From NCBI GenBank assembly GCA_035726825.1, contig JALNTX010000003.1, forward strand, positions 310,001 to 374,000: a DNA stretch of 64,000 nt. The letters run 5' to 3'. Both the position numbers and the translations under genes were made by a program. The stretch comes from Pseudocitrobacter sp913778145. Lineage in GTDB: Bacteria > Pseudomonadota > Gammaproteobacteria > Enterobacterales > Enterobacteriaceae. Below are positions 52,670-61,929 of the stretch, in pieces (position 1 is the first letter of the stretch; every line of letters starts with the position of its first letter). Under the pieces are notes generated by a model. It was not told where the DNA came from, ran no database searches, and was given only the letters and a program-made list of their open reading frames with translations.

Positions 52670-53616
52670 ATGAAAAAAAACACTTTTCCCATTATGATTG
52701 CTGTGGCCGTCGCGGGAGTAATATGTCTGTTGTCAGGTGATATTTTCCGTAATGAACCGACCAGCTTGTTTTGGTTGGCCCGGCAAAACCTTCTCTTTTT
52801 TACCTGGGCATGGCGTTTCATGTTTTCACGGCATGATATAAATCCTGATGGTGGAGTACGCCGGCAGCCTATTTATTAATAGTGGTAACGCTTCCGGGAA
52901 TCTATGCCGCCGTGATATCACTGCTTGGATTAATCGGCCATAAAAAGAAGCATTCTGCCACATTACTTAAAGTTGAAAATAAAGAGAGCGCCACGCTGGA
53001 AATTACGCTCAAAATGGATAAACCTTTTCATTATCCACCGGGGCAGTTTGCGTTTCTCTCGTTTCCTCAGAGTGCTAAATCACATCCTTTCACCATCGCC
53101 TCTTACGACGCAAAAGGGCAAGAGCTTCGTTTTGCCATTAAAGCCTTGGGTGATTACACCTCACAGCTTGCGAAATCACTCAGACCAGGAGAGTCGGTTG
53201 TAGTTGAAGGGCCCTGGGGACGGTTTGATTTTAACGCTCACTCATCCCGTCAGATTTGGGTGGCTGGAGGCATCGGCATTACCTCGTTTATCGCACAACT
53301 GGAATATCGCCTGCATCGCAATGAAAAGCATGGCCCGGTAGATCTATGGTACTGTGTCAGCGATAGCAACGACGTTTACTTTGCACAGGAACTCGCGTAC
53401 CTGTGCAGAAACACCGGCGTTACGCTTCATCAACGCTTTGCAGATAAAGGTGAACGTCTAACGGCCAGCCAGCTTATGGCGTCGCAGGAACCAAGCGATC
53501 AGGTCCATGTTTGGTTTTGTGGCCCGGGGGCTTTCGCCAGCGCACTCTATAAAGGCCTGCAAGAATTTGGTATTACCCGTAGGAAGTTCCACTATGACCA
53601 CTTCAGCATGCGCTAA
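52670..53616 (+). pseudogene. Remnant of a ferric-reductase-like transmembrane flavoprotein
   Basis: The N-terminal piece (MKKNTFPIMIAVAVAGVICLLSGDIFRNEPTSLFWLARQNLLFFT) is the first part of a heme-binding membrane domain and breaks off into noise. After a stop, another frame resumes at WWSTPAAYLLIVVTLPGIYAAVISLLGLIG, the last membrane segment, and continues as a full FNR-type domain: HPFTIASYDAKGQELRFAIKALGDYTSQL, VEGPWGRFDF, VAGGIGITSFIAQLEY and WFCGPGAFASALYKGL. Most of the membrane domain (about 150 residues) is deleted and the frame shifted. The 52882-53616 frame could still make a soluble reductase domain of 244 residues from a GTG. Confidence 0.8.
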
Positions 53617-53686
53617 AGGCTCGGTATCCCGCCCGAATTTATGTCATAGTGCAGAATAAGAGAATTTTCAGGAGCAGATCATCGTA

Positions 53687-54580
53687 ATGAAACGCCCGGA
53701 CTACAGAACATTACAGGCGCTGGATGCGGTTATTCGGGAGCGCGGCTTTGAGCGCGCGGCACAAAAACTGTGTATCACCCAGTCAGCCGTATCGCAGAGA
53801 ATCAAACAGCTGGAAAACATGTTCGGGCAACCGTTGCTGGTGCGTACCGTTCCGCCACGCCCGACAGAACAAGGGCAGAAGCTGCTGGCGCTGCTGCGTC
53901 AGGTTGAGCTGCTGGAAGATGAGTGGCTGGGCGATGAGCAAACCGGGTCCACGCCGCTGCTGCTGTCGCTGGCGGTCAACGCCGACAGTCTGGCCACCTG
54001 GCTGCTGCCTGCGCTTGCCGATGTGCTGGCTAACTCGCCTATCCGTTTGAATTTGCAGGTTGAGGATGAAACCCGCACACAAGAACGTTTACGTCGTGGA
54101 GAAGTGGTTGGCGCGGTGAGTATTCAGCCGCAGGCGCTGCCAAGCTGCCTGGTCGATCAGTTGGGCGCGCTGGACTATCTGTTTGTCGGTTCAAAGGCGT
54201 TTGCCGAGCGCTATTTCCCAAATGGCGTGACGCGTTCTGCGCTGCTGAAAGCACCAGCCGTGGCGTTTGACCATCTCGACGATATGCATCAGGCCTTCCT
54301 GCAGCAAAACTTTGATTTGCCGCCGGGCAGCGTGCCGTGTCATATCGTGAACTCATCAGAAGCGTTCGTTCAGCTGGCGCGTCAGGGCACGACCTGCTGC
54401 ATGATCCCGCATTTGCAGATTGAAAAAGAGTTGGCTTCAGGCGAGCTTATCGATTTGACGCCTGGGCTGTTCCAGCGTCGGATGCTCTACTGGCACCGCT
54501 TCGCGCCGGAAAGCCGCATGATGCGTAACGTAACGGATGCGCTGCTGGCCTACGGGCGCCGGGTGTTGCGGCAGGATTAA
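53687..54580 (+). CDS. argP: LysR-type regulator ArgP (IciA)
   Basis: A 297-residue regulator, the E. coli length, beginning MKRPDYRTLQALDAVIRERGFERAAQKLCITQSAVSQRIKQLENMFGQPLLVRTVPPRPTEQG. In E. coli it activates argO in response to arginine and is inhibited by lysine; it also acts on dapB and others. argO lies 0.9 kb away here on the other strand. In E. coli scpABC stands between argP and yggE; here yggE follows directly after a REP element. Confidence 0.97.
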   Translation: MKRPDYRTLQALDAVIRERGFERAAQKLCITQSAVSQRIKQLENMFGQPLLVRTVPPRPTEQGQKLLALLRQVELLEDEWLGDEQTGSTPLLLSLAVNADSLATWLLPALADVLANSPIRLNLQVEDETRTQERLRRGEVVGAVSIQPQALPSCLVDQLGALDYLFVGSKAFAERYFPNGVTRSALLKAPAVAFDHLDDMHQAFLQQNFDLPPGSVPCHIVNSSEAFVQLARQGTTCCMIPHLQIEKELASGELIDLTPGLFQRRMLYWHRFAPESRMMRNVTDALLAYGRRVLRQD

Positions 54581-54590
54581 GAGTAAAAGC

Positions 54591-54615
54591 GTCGGATGGC
54601 GCAGCGCCATCCGAC
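54591..54615. repeat. Single REP palindrome between argP and yggE
   Basis: GTCGGATGGCGC and GCGCCATCCGAC face each other around a one-base centre, a single REP hairpin at the meeting point of two converging genes. It may act as a terminator for either. Confidence 0.85.
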
Positions 54616-54625
54616 ATATCAACGA

Positions 54626-55372
54626 TTATTGTGCTTTCGCGGGCGCCGCTGGCTGAGACTGCGCCTGAGTCGGTTGCAGCTCAAACACCACGTCTACCTG
54701 GTCGCCAAACTGAATGGTCGGCTGTTCGTAAGTCTCTTCCGCTGATACTGGTGCGGCATCCGCTTTCATCATGCGAACCATCGGGCTTGGCTGATAGTTC
54801 GACACGTGATAACGCACGCTGTATACCGGCCCCAGCTTGCTGTTAAAGCCTGCCGCCAGCTCTTTGGCCTGATGAATAGCATCATCGATTGCGGCTTTAC
54901 GCGCTTTATCTTTGTAGGCATCCGGCTGAGCCACGCCCAGCGACACGGAGCGTATTTCATTCAGGCCGGCTTTCAACGCGCCGTCGAGCAGAGAATTAAG
55001 TTTATCCAGCTGGCGCAGCGTCACTTCAACGGTTCGCACCGCGCGATAACCTTTCAGAATACTTTTGCCGTTCTGATAGTCATAATCAGGCTGGGTACGC
55101 AGGTTGGCCGAGCTGATATCTTTTTTCGCCACGCCGTTCTGCTCAAGGAAGGAGAGGTACTGCGCCACGCGCTGATCCGCCTGCTTCTTCGCCGTCGCCG
55201 CATCTTTCGCAGCAATATTCACTTCAATTGCCAGGGTGGCAATATCCGGGGTCGCATCTACGCTGGCCGTACCGGAGGTGACAATATGCGGGCCGTTAGG
55301 TAATTCATTCGCCTGTACCGACATCGCGCTCAAACCCATTAATGCTGTCAGCGCCATCACTTTAAACTTCAC
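54626..55372 (-). CDS. yggE: YggE, SIMPL-domain periplasmic protein
   Basis: A 248-residue protein with a signal peptide (about 1-22, ending VQA) and the SIMPL domain (GPHIVTSGTASVDATPDIATLAIEVNIAAKDAATAKKQAD). E. coli YggE is linked to lower oxidative stress. The C-terminal tail is Pro/Gln/Ala rich (PTQAQSQPAAPAKAQ). Neighbour of argO as in E. coli. Confidence 0.95.
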   Translation of the reverse strand: MKFKVMALTALMGLSAMSVQANELPNGPHIVTSGTASVDATPDIATLAIEVNIAAKDAATAKKQADQRVAQYLSFLEQNGVAKKDISSANLRTQPDYDYQNGKSILKGYRAVRTVEVTLRQLDKLNSLLDGALKAGLNEIRSVSLGVAQPDAYKDKARKAAIDDAIHQAKELAAGFNSKLGPVYSVRYHVSNYQPSPMVRMMKADAAPVSAEETYEQPTIQFGDQVDVVFELQPTQAQSQPAAPAKAQ

Positions 55373-55463
55373 TGTCGTCTCTCCATGTTACGTTATCACC
55401 CGAAATTACAGGTACTCGCATCCAAGCTTAGCGCTTCAGATGCGAAAGTCCATCGGACAACGC

Positions 55464-56099
55464 TTAGTTGAACAAGGCGTGAACATGCCCGATACCCTCT
55501 TTCGCCAACTGGAAGGCAATAAACCACATCACGACGCCAACCAGGGTGTTAATGATACGCTGGGCTTTGGCGGTGCGCAGACGCGGCGCCAGCCAGGCGG
55601 CCAGCAGCGCCAGACCGAAGAACCACAGGAACGAGGCGCTGACGGTGCCGAGTGCAAACCAGCGCTTAGGTTCCACATCAAGCTGTCCGCCAAGGCTGCC
55701 CAGCACGACAAACGTATCCAGATATACATGCGGATTCAGCCAGGTCACCGCCAGCATGGTGGCAACAATCTTCCAGCGGCCCTGTTTGAGCACTTCGGCG
55801 CTGGCAAGTTCCAGATTACTGCTCATCGCCGTCTTCAACGCGCCGTAGCCGTACCACAGCAAAAACGCCACGCCGCCCCAGGTCACTAACGCCAGCAGCC
55901 ACGGCGACTGCATCAGCAACGCACTGCCGCCAAAAATGCCGGCGCAAATGAGCAGCAGATCGCTAACGGCGCAGAGTAGCGCAATCATAATGTGGTACTG
56001 GCGACGAATGCCTTGGTTCATCACAAAAGCGTTCTGTGGCCCGAGGGGAAGTATCATGGCGGCACCAAGGGCAAGCCCTTGAAAATAATAAGATATCAC
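55464..56099 (-). CDS. argO: Arginine exporter ArgO (LysE family)
   Basis: An inner-membrane exporter of 211 residues with about five or six hydrophobic segments. It begins MISYYFQGLALGAAMILPLGPQNAFVMNQGIRRQYH, the LysE-family signature with the conserved PLGPQNAFV. Known to be switched on by ArgP with arginine, and argP is nearby. The C-terminal part shows WLNPHVYLDTFVVLGSLGGQ. Confidence 0.96.
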   Translation of the reverse strand: MISYYFQGLALGAAMILPLGPQNAFVMNQGIRRQYHIMIALLCAVSDLLLICAGIFGGSALLMQSPWLLALVTWGGVAFLLWYGYGALKTAMSSNLELASAEVLKQGRWKIVATMLAVTWLNPHVYLDTFVVLGSLGGQLDVEPKRWFALGTVSASFLWFFGLALLAAWLAPRLRTAKAQRIINTLVGVVMWFIAFQLAKEGIGHVHALFN

Positions 56100-56198
56100 G
56101 AGTTTTTATCCTGAACGGTGTCTGTTTACGGCAGACTATAGCGCGGGATAATCATTAGCGGAAATTGATAGTTTTAATCGCTTATAAGGAAGGCTAAT

Positions 56199-56223
56199 AA
56201 TGGCGGAGCGGTACTCCGCCATT
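56199..56223 (-). terminator. Hairpin after mscS
   Basis: AATGGCGGAG (56199-56208) and CTCCGCCATT (56214-56223) make a perfect 10-bp stem with a 5-base loop, 11 bases after the mscS stop. On the mscS strand only ATTATTAGCC follows, so the T tract is weak. Confidence 0.7.
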
Positions 56224-56234
56224 GGCAGGAAGAA

Positions 56235-57092
56235 TTATTCTGCGTCTTGTTTCACACGTTTGAAATTCACGTCCATTTGTGGATACGGGAAGCTAATACC
56301 CGCAGCATCAAACTCGCGTTTGATGCGTTCCAGCACGTCCCAATAAACATTTTGCAGATCGCCGCTGTTACTCCAGACACGCACCACAAAATTAATCGAC
56401 GATGCGCCCAGTTCATTAAGACGCACGGTCATTTCGCGATCTTTCAGAATACGCTCGTCGGACTGAATGATATTGGTGAGAATGGATTTCACCTGATCGA
56501 TATCTGAATCATACGCCACGCCAATAATGAATTCATTACGGCGCACCGGCTCACGGGAGAAGTTGATGATATTTCCGGCGATGATTTTTCCGTTTGGGAT
56601 CACCACGATTTTACCGTCGACGGTACGCATGGTGGTGGAGAAAATCTGCACGTTCAGCACGGTACCGGCTACGCCGCCCAGATCCACATACTCGCCCGCA
56701 CGGAACGGACGGAACATCACCAGCAACACGCCTGCCGCCAGGTTGGAGAGGGACCCCTGCAGCGCCAGACCCACGGCTAAACCGGCGGCACCCAGTACGG
56801 CAATCACCGACGCGGTTTGCACGCCCACGCGCCCCAGCGCGGCAATCAGCGTAAACGCGATAATTGCGTAACGAACCAGCGCAGAAAGGAAATCTGCTAC
56901 GGTGGCGTCAATATGACGCGCGCGCATCAGACGGTTTACGGTGTTAGAGACCAGGCGTGCGATGATCATCCCGACGATGATAATCGCGATGGCCGCGACG
57001 ATGTTCACGGCATAACTGAGCAACAGCGCCTGGTTGCGCACCAGCCAGGTGCCCGCCCCGTTAATGCTGTCGACAACGTTTAAATCTTCCAT
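56235..57092 (-). CDS. mscS: Small-conductance mechanosensitive channel MscS
   Basis: A heptameric tension-gated channel that protects against osmotic downshock; 285 residues (286 in E. coli). Three N-terminal membrane segments include the pore helix TM3 (VIAVLGAAGLAVGLALQGSLSNLAAGVLLVMFRPFRAGEYVDLGGVAGTV), then the beta domain and the cytoplasmic cage (SINFVVRVWSNSGDLQNVYWDVLERIKREFDAAGISFPYPQMDV). In E. coli the next gene is fbaA; here a different operon is inserted. Confidence 0.97.
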   Translation of the reverse strand: MEDLNVVDSINGAGTWLVRNQALLLSYAVNIVAAIAIIIVGMIIARLVSNTVNRLMRARHIDATVADFLSALVRYAIIAFTLIAALGRVGVQTASVIAVLGAAGLAVGLALQGSLSNLAAGVLLVMFRPFRAGEYVDLGGVAGTVLNVQIFSTTMRTVDGKIVVIPNGKIIAGNIINFSREPVRRNEFIIGVAYDSDIDQVKSILTNIIQSDERILKDREMTVRLNELGASSINFVVRVWSNSGDLQNVYWDVLERIKREFDAAGISFPYPQMDVNFKRVKQDAE

Positions 57093-57215
57093 TCAAACTC
57101 CCCGAAAATAAAAAAGTGTGAGTTGGCTCTCACGAAAAATGACTATTTAAAGGTAAACAAAAAGCGCCAAATATGCCATTTTTCAATATGATTCAGGGAA
57201 TATATGAAGAGTTAT

Positions 57216-58148
57216 TCACGATCCCGCAGGACGATCGACCATACGCAGGAAGCCGCTTACTAACGCATTTCGCTGCTTAAAAACTTCTGCGATTTCGCTC
57301 ACCACCTTGCCACTGCCGGCATTCTTCCAGGCAATAGAAAGCGGAGACGGTTGACGGGGATGCGCGACCTCACGCGCCACCAGCGCCCCCGATTCCACAT
57401 AGGGACGACACATCCGCTCTGGCAGGAAACCGACGCCCAGGCCGCTTAGATGACACGCCAGTTTGGTGCTGAGATCGGGCACCTTTATCTCTTTTTGACC
57501 GCTTAGTAACCACGCCACCCGGCGCGTCAGGGTTCGCGAGGTGTCCTCAATATTAATGGCGGGATAACGTCGCAGCACATCATCCGAAAGCAGCGGCGTG
57601 GGATGGCTGGCCAGCGGATGATTGGCCGCCACCACAAACTGCCAGCTGATATCGCCCAGCGGCAGCAGTGAAATGTTATTGGAAAGCGACTCCGAACCGG
57701 TGACGCCTATCGCCAGTTGAAAATCGTCGTACAGCAGTGAGTCCCACACGCCCATATAGACCTGGCGGGAAATCTGAAAGCGGGTAAAAGGAAACTGTTG
57801 ATGCAGCCAGGTCAGCAGGTCTGCCGTGGTTTGCGGTTGATAGAGCAGGTTATTAATAACAATGTTCACCTGTCGTTCAACGCCCGCGTTGATTTGCTGC
57901 AACTCGTCCGGCATGGCATCCAGCCAGTTGAGCCACTGACGGCAGTGTTCGAGTAAATGTTGCCCGGCGCGCGTAAGGTTGACAGAGCGGGTGGTGCGTA
58001 AAAAGAGTTGCGTGCCGACCTGCTCTTCCAGCGTTTTGATGCGATAGCTTATCGCCGCCGGTGTTTTATGCAGCGAGCTGGCCGCACGAGAAAAACTCTC
58101 CGTTTCAGCGACCCGAATAAACGTGCGAATTGTTTCCTGATCGAGCAT
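57216..58148 (-). CDS. LysR-family regulator of the allFGH-like operon
   Basis: A 310-residue LysR protein with helix-turn-helix at about 18-37 (FSRAASSLHKTPAAISYRIKTLEEQVGTQLFLRTTRSVNLTRAG), resembling the AllS/PunR type. Its first 44 bases overlap the end of the allH-like gene, so it is the last gene of the MFS-allF-allG-allH-lysR transcript and is probably coupled to it. It most likely controls the operon and the divergent carbamate kinase gene. A link to AllS (allantoin regulator) is possible but not established. Confidence 0.85.
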   Translation of the reverse strand: MLDQETIRTFIRVAETESFSRAASSLHKTPAAISYRIKTLEEQVGTQLFLRTTRSVNLTRAGQHLLEHCRQWLNWLDAMPDELQQINAGVERQVNIVINNLLYQPQTTADLLTWLHQQFPFTRFQISRQVYMGVWDSLLYDDFQLAIGVTGSESLSNNISLLPLGDISWQFVVAANHPLASHPTPLLSDDVLRRYPAINIEDTSRTLTRRVAWLLSGQKEIKVPDLSTKLACHLSGLGVGFLPERMCRPYVESGALVAREVAHPRQPSPLSIAWKNAGSGKVVSEIAEVFKQRNALVSGFLRMVDRPAGS

Positions 58149-58938
58149 GCATTCTCCTTGATTCCCTCAGACGCAACCCCTGTTGCGCCATTGCCATTCC
58201 TAACAATGTGTCCGCGCCGGACGTGTGGCCAACGTTCAGCAAACGCTGTACGGCAAACTCTGTGCTGCGCGTGGATTGCCAGCGCCGTAACAACCTTAAC
58301 ACCGGCGTTGAGAATGTGCCGTGACGTGCGCTGTTAAGATAGCGGCAGCTTACCGAGGTTGTCAGTTGCGCGAGTTGATCTTCCGGGGGTAAAAATGGAC
58401 GCTGTGGTGAGGCGAGACCTGCCGCATACAGGGTTGCAAGCGCCCCAATCAGCATGTCGTCACCGCTCGGCGTCAGGCCGGGGCCTCGACCAATCAACCA
58501 TGACCACTCCGGCGTTTCACCATTTTGCCAACGAGCCAGTTCCTGCGTAAAACGGTCGAAAAGCGGCATGGCCGTCAGCGGCTGATTCAGCGCGCCGCAC
58601 AAGCCACTCAAATGGGGAGAGACATGCACGTTATCTTGCCGCAGCTCCGCGACGTCTGGGGTTAACGAAAGTACGCGACGTGGGCGAATCAAGATTCCCC
58701 GCCCCCAAAGCACATCGCCCTGCTTGATGAGTCGCGTCAGGTGTGAACAGGCCGCAAAATGACGTGTGTTGAGTAAAATGCCCGCAGGGCCGAGACCTTT
58801 ACCAAAGCGGAAAAGCGTTAACAGTGTGCCCTCCGGGCGGCAGTAGTTTATGGCCTGTGAGAAGCGGCTGTGCAACGTCCATTCACCTTCCGGTAATTGA
58901 GATAATCCTGCACATGCCAGAGCATTAATGATTTTCAT
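58105..58938 (-). CDS. allH: AllH-like protein (DUF2877), oxamate carbamoyltransferase subunit
   Basis: The ATG at 58938 with a GGAG site gives 277 residues. The core GRGPGLTPSGDDMLIGALATLYAAGL (about 145-170) is the DUF2877 signature found in YlbF/AllH (about 271 residues in E. coli). With AllF and AllG it is reported to form oxamate carbamoyltransferase, which makes carbamoyl phosphate and oxamate from oxalurate. It follows allG by 39 bases. An equally related YahE-type paralogue is possible. Confidence 0.78.
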   Translation of the reverse strand: MKIINALACAGLSQLPEGEWTLHSRFSQAINYCRPEGTLLTLFRFGKGLGPAGILLNTRHFAACSHLTRLIKQGDVLWGRGILIRPRRVLSLTPDVAELRQDNVHVSPHLSGLCGALNQPLTAMPLFDRFTQELARWQNGETPEWSWLIGRGPGLTPSGDDMLIGALATLYAAGLASPQRPFLPPEDQLAQLTTSVSCRYLNSARHGTFSTPVLRLLRRWQSTRSTEFAVQRLLNVGHTSGADTLLGMAMAQQGLRLRESRRMHARSGNNSHVYSGR

Positions 58939-58977
58939 CAGCAGCACTCCGGGGCGGCGATGCCGCCCCTTATCTTG

Positions 58978-60240
58978 TTAGGCGGTGATGTGGTGCAGCT
59001 CCGCCAGTGCTTCCAGCGCTTTTTCGAAGCACAGCAGCGGCGCACGTACGGTGCCCGCGCCAACCTGACCAATCCCTGCCTCGCGGTGCGCAATGCCGGT
59101 GTTAATCAGCGGCGTGATACCCGTTTCTACTACCCGGCGGATATCCAGCCCCAGACACGCGCCTTTAAAGTCCCATGAGGGGATCTGGAACAGCGGGTTA
59201 TGATCGAGATAGATCTCCGCCATTTCTTCCGACGTTTCGAGCGCCGCGCCCATTCCACCTGCGCCCACAAAGCGGGTTACGCCTGGTGCTGCAATCATCG
59301 CCGCGCCGCCAATCCCGAGCGTTTCAGTGATTGCACTGTCTCCAATATCCGGGTTCGCATCCGCCTGGCTGTAGCCGGTGAAAAAAAGCCCCTGCGGCGT
59401 ATTTACCGGCGCGGTAAACCAACGGTCGCCGGTCCCGCTTACGCGAATACCGAATTCGCGGCCGTTACGCGTCATCGCAGTAACCACCGAGCCGGCTTTA
59501 ATCACCGCCGCCGCGTCCATGACCGCTTTGCTGTAAGCCATCGCCAGGTTCAGGAAGAACTGATCGGTTACGCTGAGAAACTGGAGAACGTCAATAATGT
59601 CTGTTTTCGGACGATCCAGCCCCGCGATCAGCGGAGAAAGCGCACGTAACAGCAGAGAAGAAGCAGCAATATTGCGCTGATGGAATTCATCGCCCATGGT
59701 GATCGCCTGCGCCATCAGCGCGGTGAGATCGACGCCATCGTCCAGTTTGCCAAGCGCATCCTGAAGCACTGGTGCCAGCGTATCGCGCATCCAGCGCAAC
59801 CGTTGCTGGACATCGTCTCCGTAAGCGCCAAAGCGCATCACCTTGCCAATACCTTCGTTCAGGTTACAGCAGGCGTGATTGCCGTGTACCACGTCTTTCA
59901 CCACCACAACCGGCATGTTTGCCGAGGTGATTCCGCCCATTGGCCCTACTGCGCCGACGTGGTGGCACGGAATAAACTCCACTTCGCCCTGGCTTAGCAG
60001 GCGAACAGCCTCTTCTTCCGTGGCGGCCCAGCCCTCAAACAGGGATGCACCAATACAGGCGCCACGCATCGGCCCGGTCATCTCTTCCCATACGATAGGC
60101 GGCCCGGCATGAAGCAGTTTGCGGCCTGATGCTAACGTAGTAACGACCTCTTTAGCCGGTCGAACGGCCACCCAATGCGGGCGAGCAGCTTTGATGCGTT
60201 CAATGATGGCTTCGTTAGCCTGTGCAATTGATGAATACAT
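58978..60240 (-). CDS. allG: AllG-like protein (DUF1116), oxamate carbamoyltransferase subunit
   Basis: A 420-residue DUF1116 protein close to E. coli YlbE/AllG along its whole length: IERIKAARPHWVAVRPAKEV, LLHAGPPIVWEEMTGPMRGACIGASLFEGWA, IPCHHVGAVGPMGGITSANMPV, CNLNEGIGKVMRFGAYGDDV, GITMGDEFHQRNIAASSLLLRAL and DIRRVVETGITPLINTGIAHREAGIGQVGAGTVRAP. It starts 15 bases after allF ends. The conserved glycine-rich and His-containing blocks probably shape the active site; that is inference. Confidence 0.85.
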   Translation of the reverse strand: MYSSIAQANEAIIERIKAARPHWVAVRPAKEVVTTLASGRKLLHAGPPIVWEEMTGPMRGACIGASLFEGWAATEEEAVRLLSQGEVEFIPCHHVGAVGPMGGITSANMPVVVVKDVVHGNHACCNLNEGIGKVMRFGAYGDDVQQRLRWMRDTLAPVLQDALGKLDDGVDLTALMAQAITMGDEFHQRNIAASSLLLRALSPLIAGLDRPKTDIIDVLQFLSVTDQFFLNLAMAYSKAVMDAAAVIKAGSVVTAMTRNGREFGIRVSGTGDRWFTAPVNTPQGLFFTGYSQADANPDIGDSAITETLGIGGAAMIAAPGVTRFVGAGGMGAALETSEEMAEIYLDHNPLFQIPSWDFKGACLGLDIRRVVETGITPLINTGIAHREAGIGQVGAGTVRAPLLCFEKALEALAELHHITA

Positions 60241-60255
60241 ATCCGTACCTCTAAC

Positions 60256-61917
60256 TTAATGTAACTGTTTGAGAAGACTGGCAAGATGCGCGTTGCCGCC
60301 GGCAACGGGCGCCCACTGATAGTGCACGACAGGCGTGTCGCTGCTTTGCAGATCCAGCGCGAAGCTACGTAAACCGGCGTTGATAACCTGGACGCCGTCC
60401 AGCAACGCGTAGTGTTTTTCTGCCGGGTGGCTTTCATGATGATGCGTCAGGCTAATCGCCAGCAGAATCGCCTCTTCCAGCGTCTCGACGACGGCGACAC
60501 CGGCTGCGCGCAGTTTTTCGCTTTGTGCGGCGCGGCCCTGTGGATCGCCATCGGTGCCCGTCAACGTCGCGATAGTGACCAGCGGCGCGGTACGGCGCGC
60601 GCGAATTTCTTCCAGCGTCTCCACCACCGCGCCGGCAGGGTCTTCGCAGGCGCCGTAGCCAAGCACCACATCGAGCAGGAGCACGCCAACATCGGGCTGC
60701 GTGGCCAATTTTTCGATTTCAATACTGCGAGTGGTTGGGTCAATCATCGGGTGTGGCCTGCCGAGGGTGTAACTGTCATCTCCCAGGTCAACAATCCGAT
60801 GACCGCCTGCATCCAGCATCACGCCTTGCGCATGGCTCTCACTTACCGGCACGTTTAAGCTGGCGGAGAGAAGCATCGCCGCTTCCGCAGCCAGCGTTCC
60901 TCCGGCATACAGCCCATAGATACCTTTGCCCGCCACTTCAGGTTGGATCTGGCGTTGCTCGGCGACACGCATCAGGAGTACCGCCAGGCGTGCGGCTTCA
61001 GACAGCGAGTTCGCCAGCCAGACGTTTCCTTCACGGCGCTGCTCCGGCTTACTGCCCAGGAAGAGTGCCACAACAGGTTTTCCAACCTTCTGCATCGCCG
61101 CGATAATTCGCGTGCGAACCTGCGGCGAAGGTGGCTTCGAAACAAATGCAATAACCTGAGTCGCCTCATCAGAGGTCAGCATCTCTAGCGCGGTCAAGGC
61201 GCTAATGCCGCCCACCTCAGCGCTCAGATCGCGCCCACCTAACCCAATCGCATGACTGATGCCCTGTTGATGCAGGGCCACCTGCGAAGTAATCTCCTGG
61301 ATCCCCGTTCCCGAGGCGCCAATCACTCCAATCCCCCCTTTCGGCAGCACGTTCGCAAATGCCAGCGGGCTGCCTGCAATCATCGCCGTACCGCAGTCTG
61401 GCCCCATAACGATAAGCCCGCGTTCACGCGCCAGCGTTTTCAGTTCCACCTCTTGCGAAAGCGGGACGTTATCGGAAAATAACATCACGTTTTTATCGGC
61501 CAACAACCCCTCTTTCGCCACCGAGGCGGCGTACTCGCCCGCCACTGAGACCAGTAACAAATTGGCCTGCGGCAATTTCTGACACGCGCTTTCCCAACGT
61601 CGAGCTTTCAGCAGTTGTTGCGAACTTCCGGAAGCATTCGCAATGGCGCTGAGTTCTTTCTCCAGCTGCTCACGGATTACGTCCATGATCGCCGGTTGTT
61701 CTGTTTCAGTGCGTACTGCCACGCAGATGTCATTGGGTGTGGCATCGGCGAAATCGTCATGCCAGAAACCGGTCGATTCGAGCATCGATTTATTCGCGGG
61801 CGTCCCCATCATTACCGACACCTGATCCACTTCCGGGCGTTCACTCAGTTTGCGGGAAATAATCATCAGGCTGACGGAGTCCTGAAAACTTCCCTTTTTA
61901 ATAAAGGCGTAAATCAT
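60256..61917 (-). CDS. allF: AllF/FdrA-like protein, oxamate carbamoyltransferase subunit
   Basis: A 553-residue protein of the FdrA family (acyl-CoA synthetase-like folds, CoA_binding and ligase_CoA type). It starts MIYAFIKKGSFQDSVSLMIISRKLSE and shows MMGTPANKSMLESTGFW, VMGPDCGTAMIAGSPLAFANVLPKGGIGVIGASGTGIQE, GLGGRDLSAEVGGISALTALEML and the end DTPVVHYQWAPVAGGNAHLASLL, all as in E. coli FdrA (555). It is upstream of allG in the same operon. No membrane segments. Confidence 0.87.
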   Translation of the reverse strand: MIYAFIKKGSFQDSVSLMIISRKLSERPEVDQVSVMMGTPANKSMLESTGFWHDDFADATPNDICVAVRTETEQPAIMDVIREQLEKELSAIANASGSSQQLLKARRWESACQKLPQANLLLVSVAGEYAASVAKEGLLADKNVMLFSDNVPLSQEVELKTLARERGLIVMGPDCGTAMIAGSPLAFANVLPKGGIGVIGASGTGIQEITSQVALHQQGISHAIGLGGRDLSAEVGGISALTALEMLTSDEATQVIAFVSKPPSPQVRTRIIAAMQKVGKPVVALFLGSKPEQRREGNVWLANSLSEAARLAVLLMRVAEQRQIQPEVAGKGIYGLYAGGTLAAEAAMLLSASLNVPVSESHAQGVMLDAGGHRIVDLGDDSYTLGRPHPMIDPTTRSIEIEKLATQPDVGVLLLDVVLGYGACEDPAGAVVETLEEIRARRTAPLVTIATLTGTDGDPQGRAAQSEKLRAAGVAVVETLEEAILLAISLTHHHESHPAEKHYALLDGVQVINAGLRSFALDLQSSDTPVVHYQWAPVAGGNAHLASLLKQLH

Positions 61918-61929
61918 TACCGCTACCTC

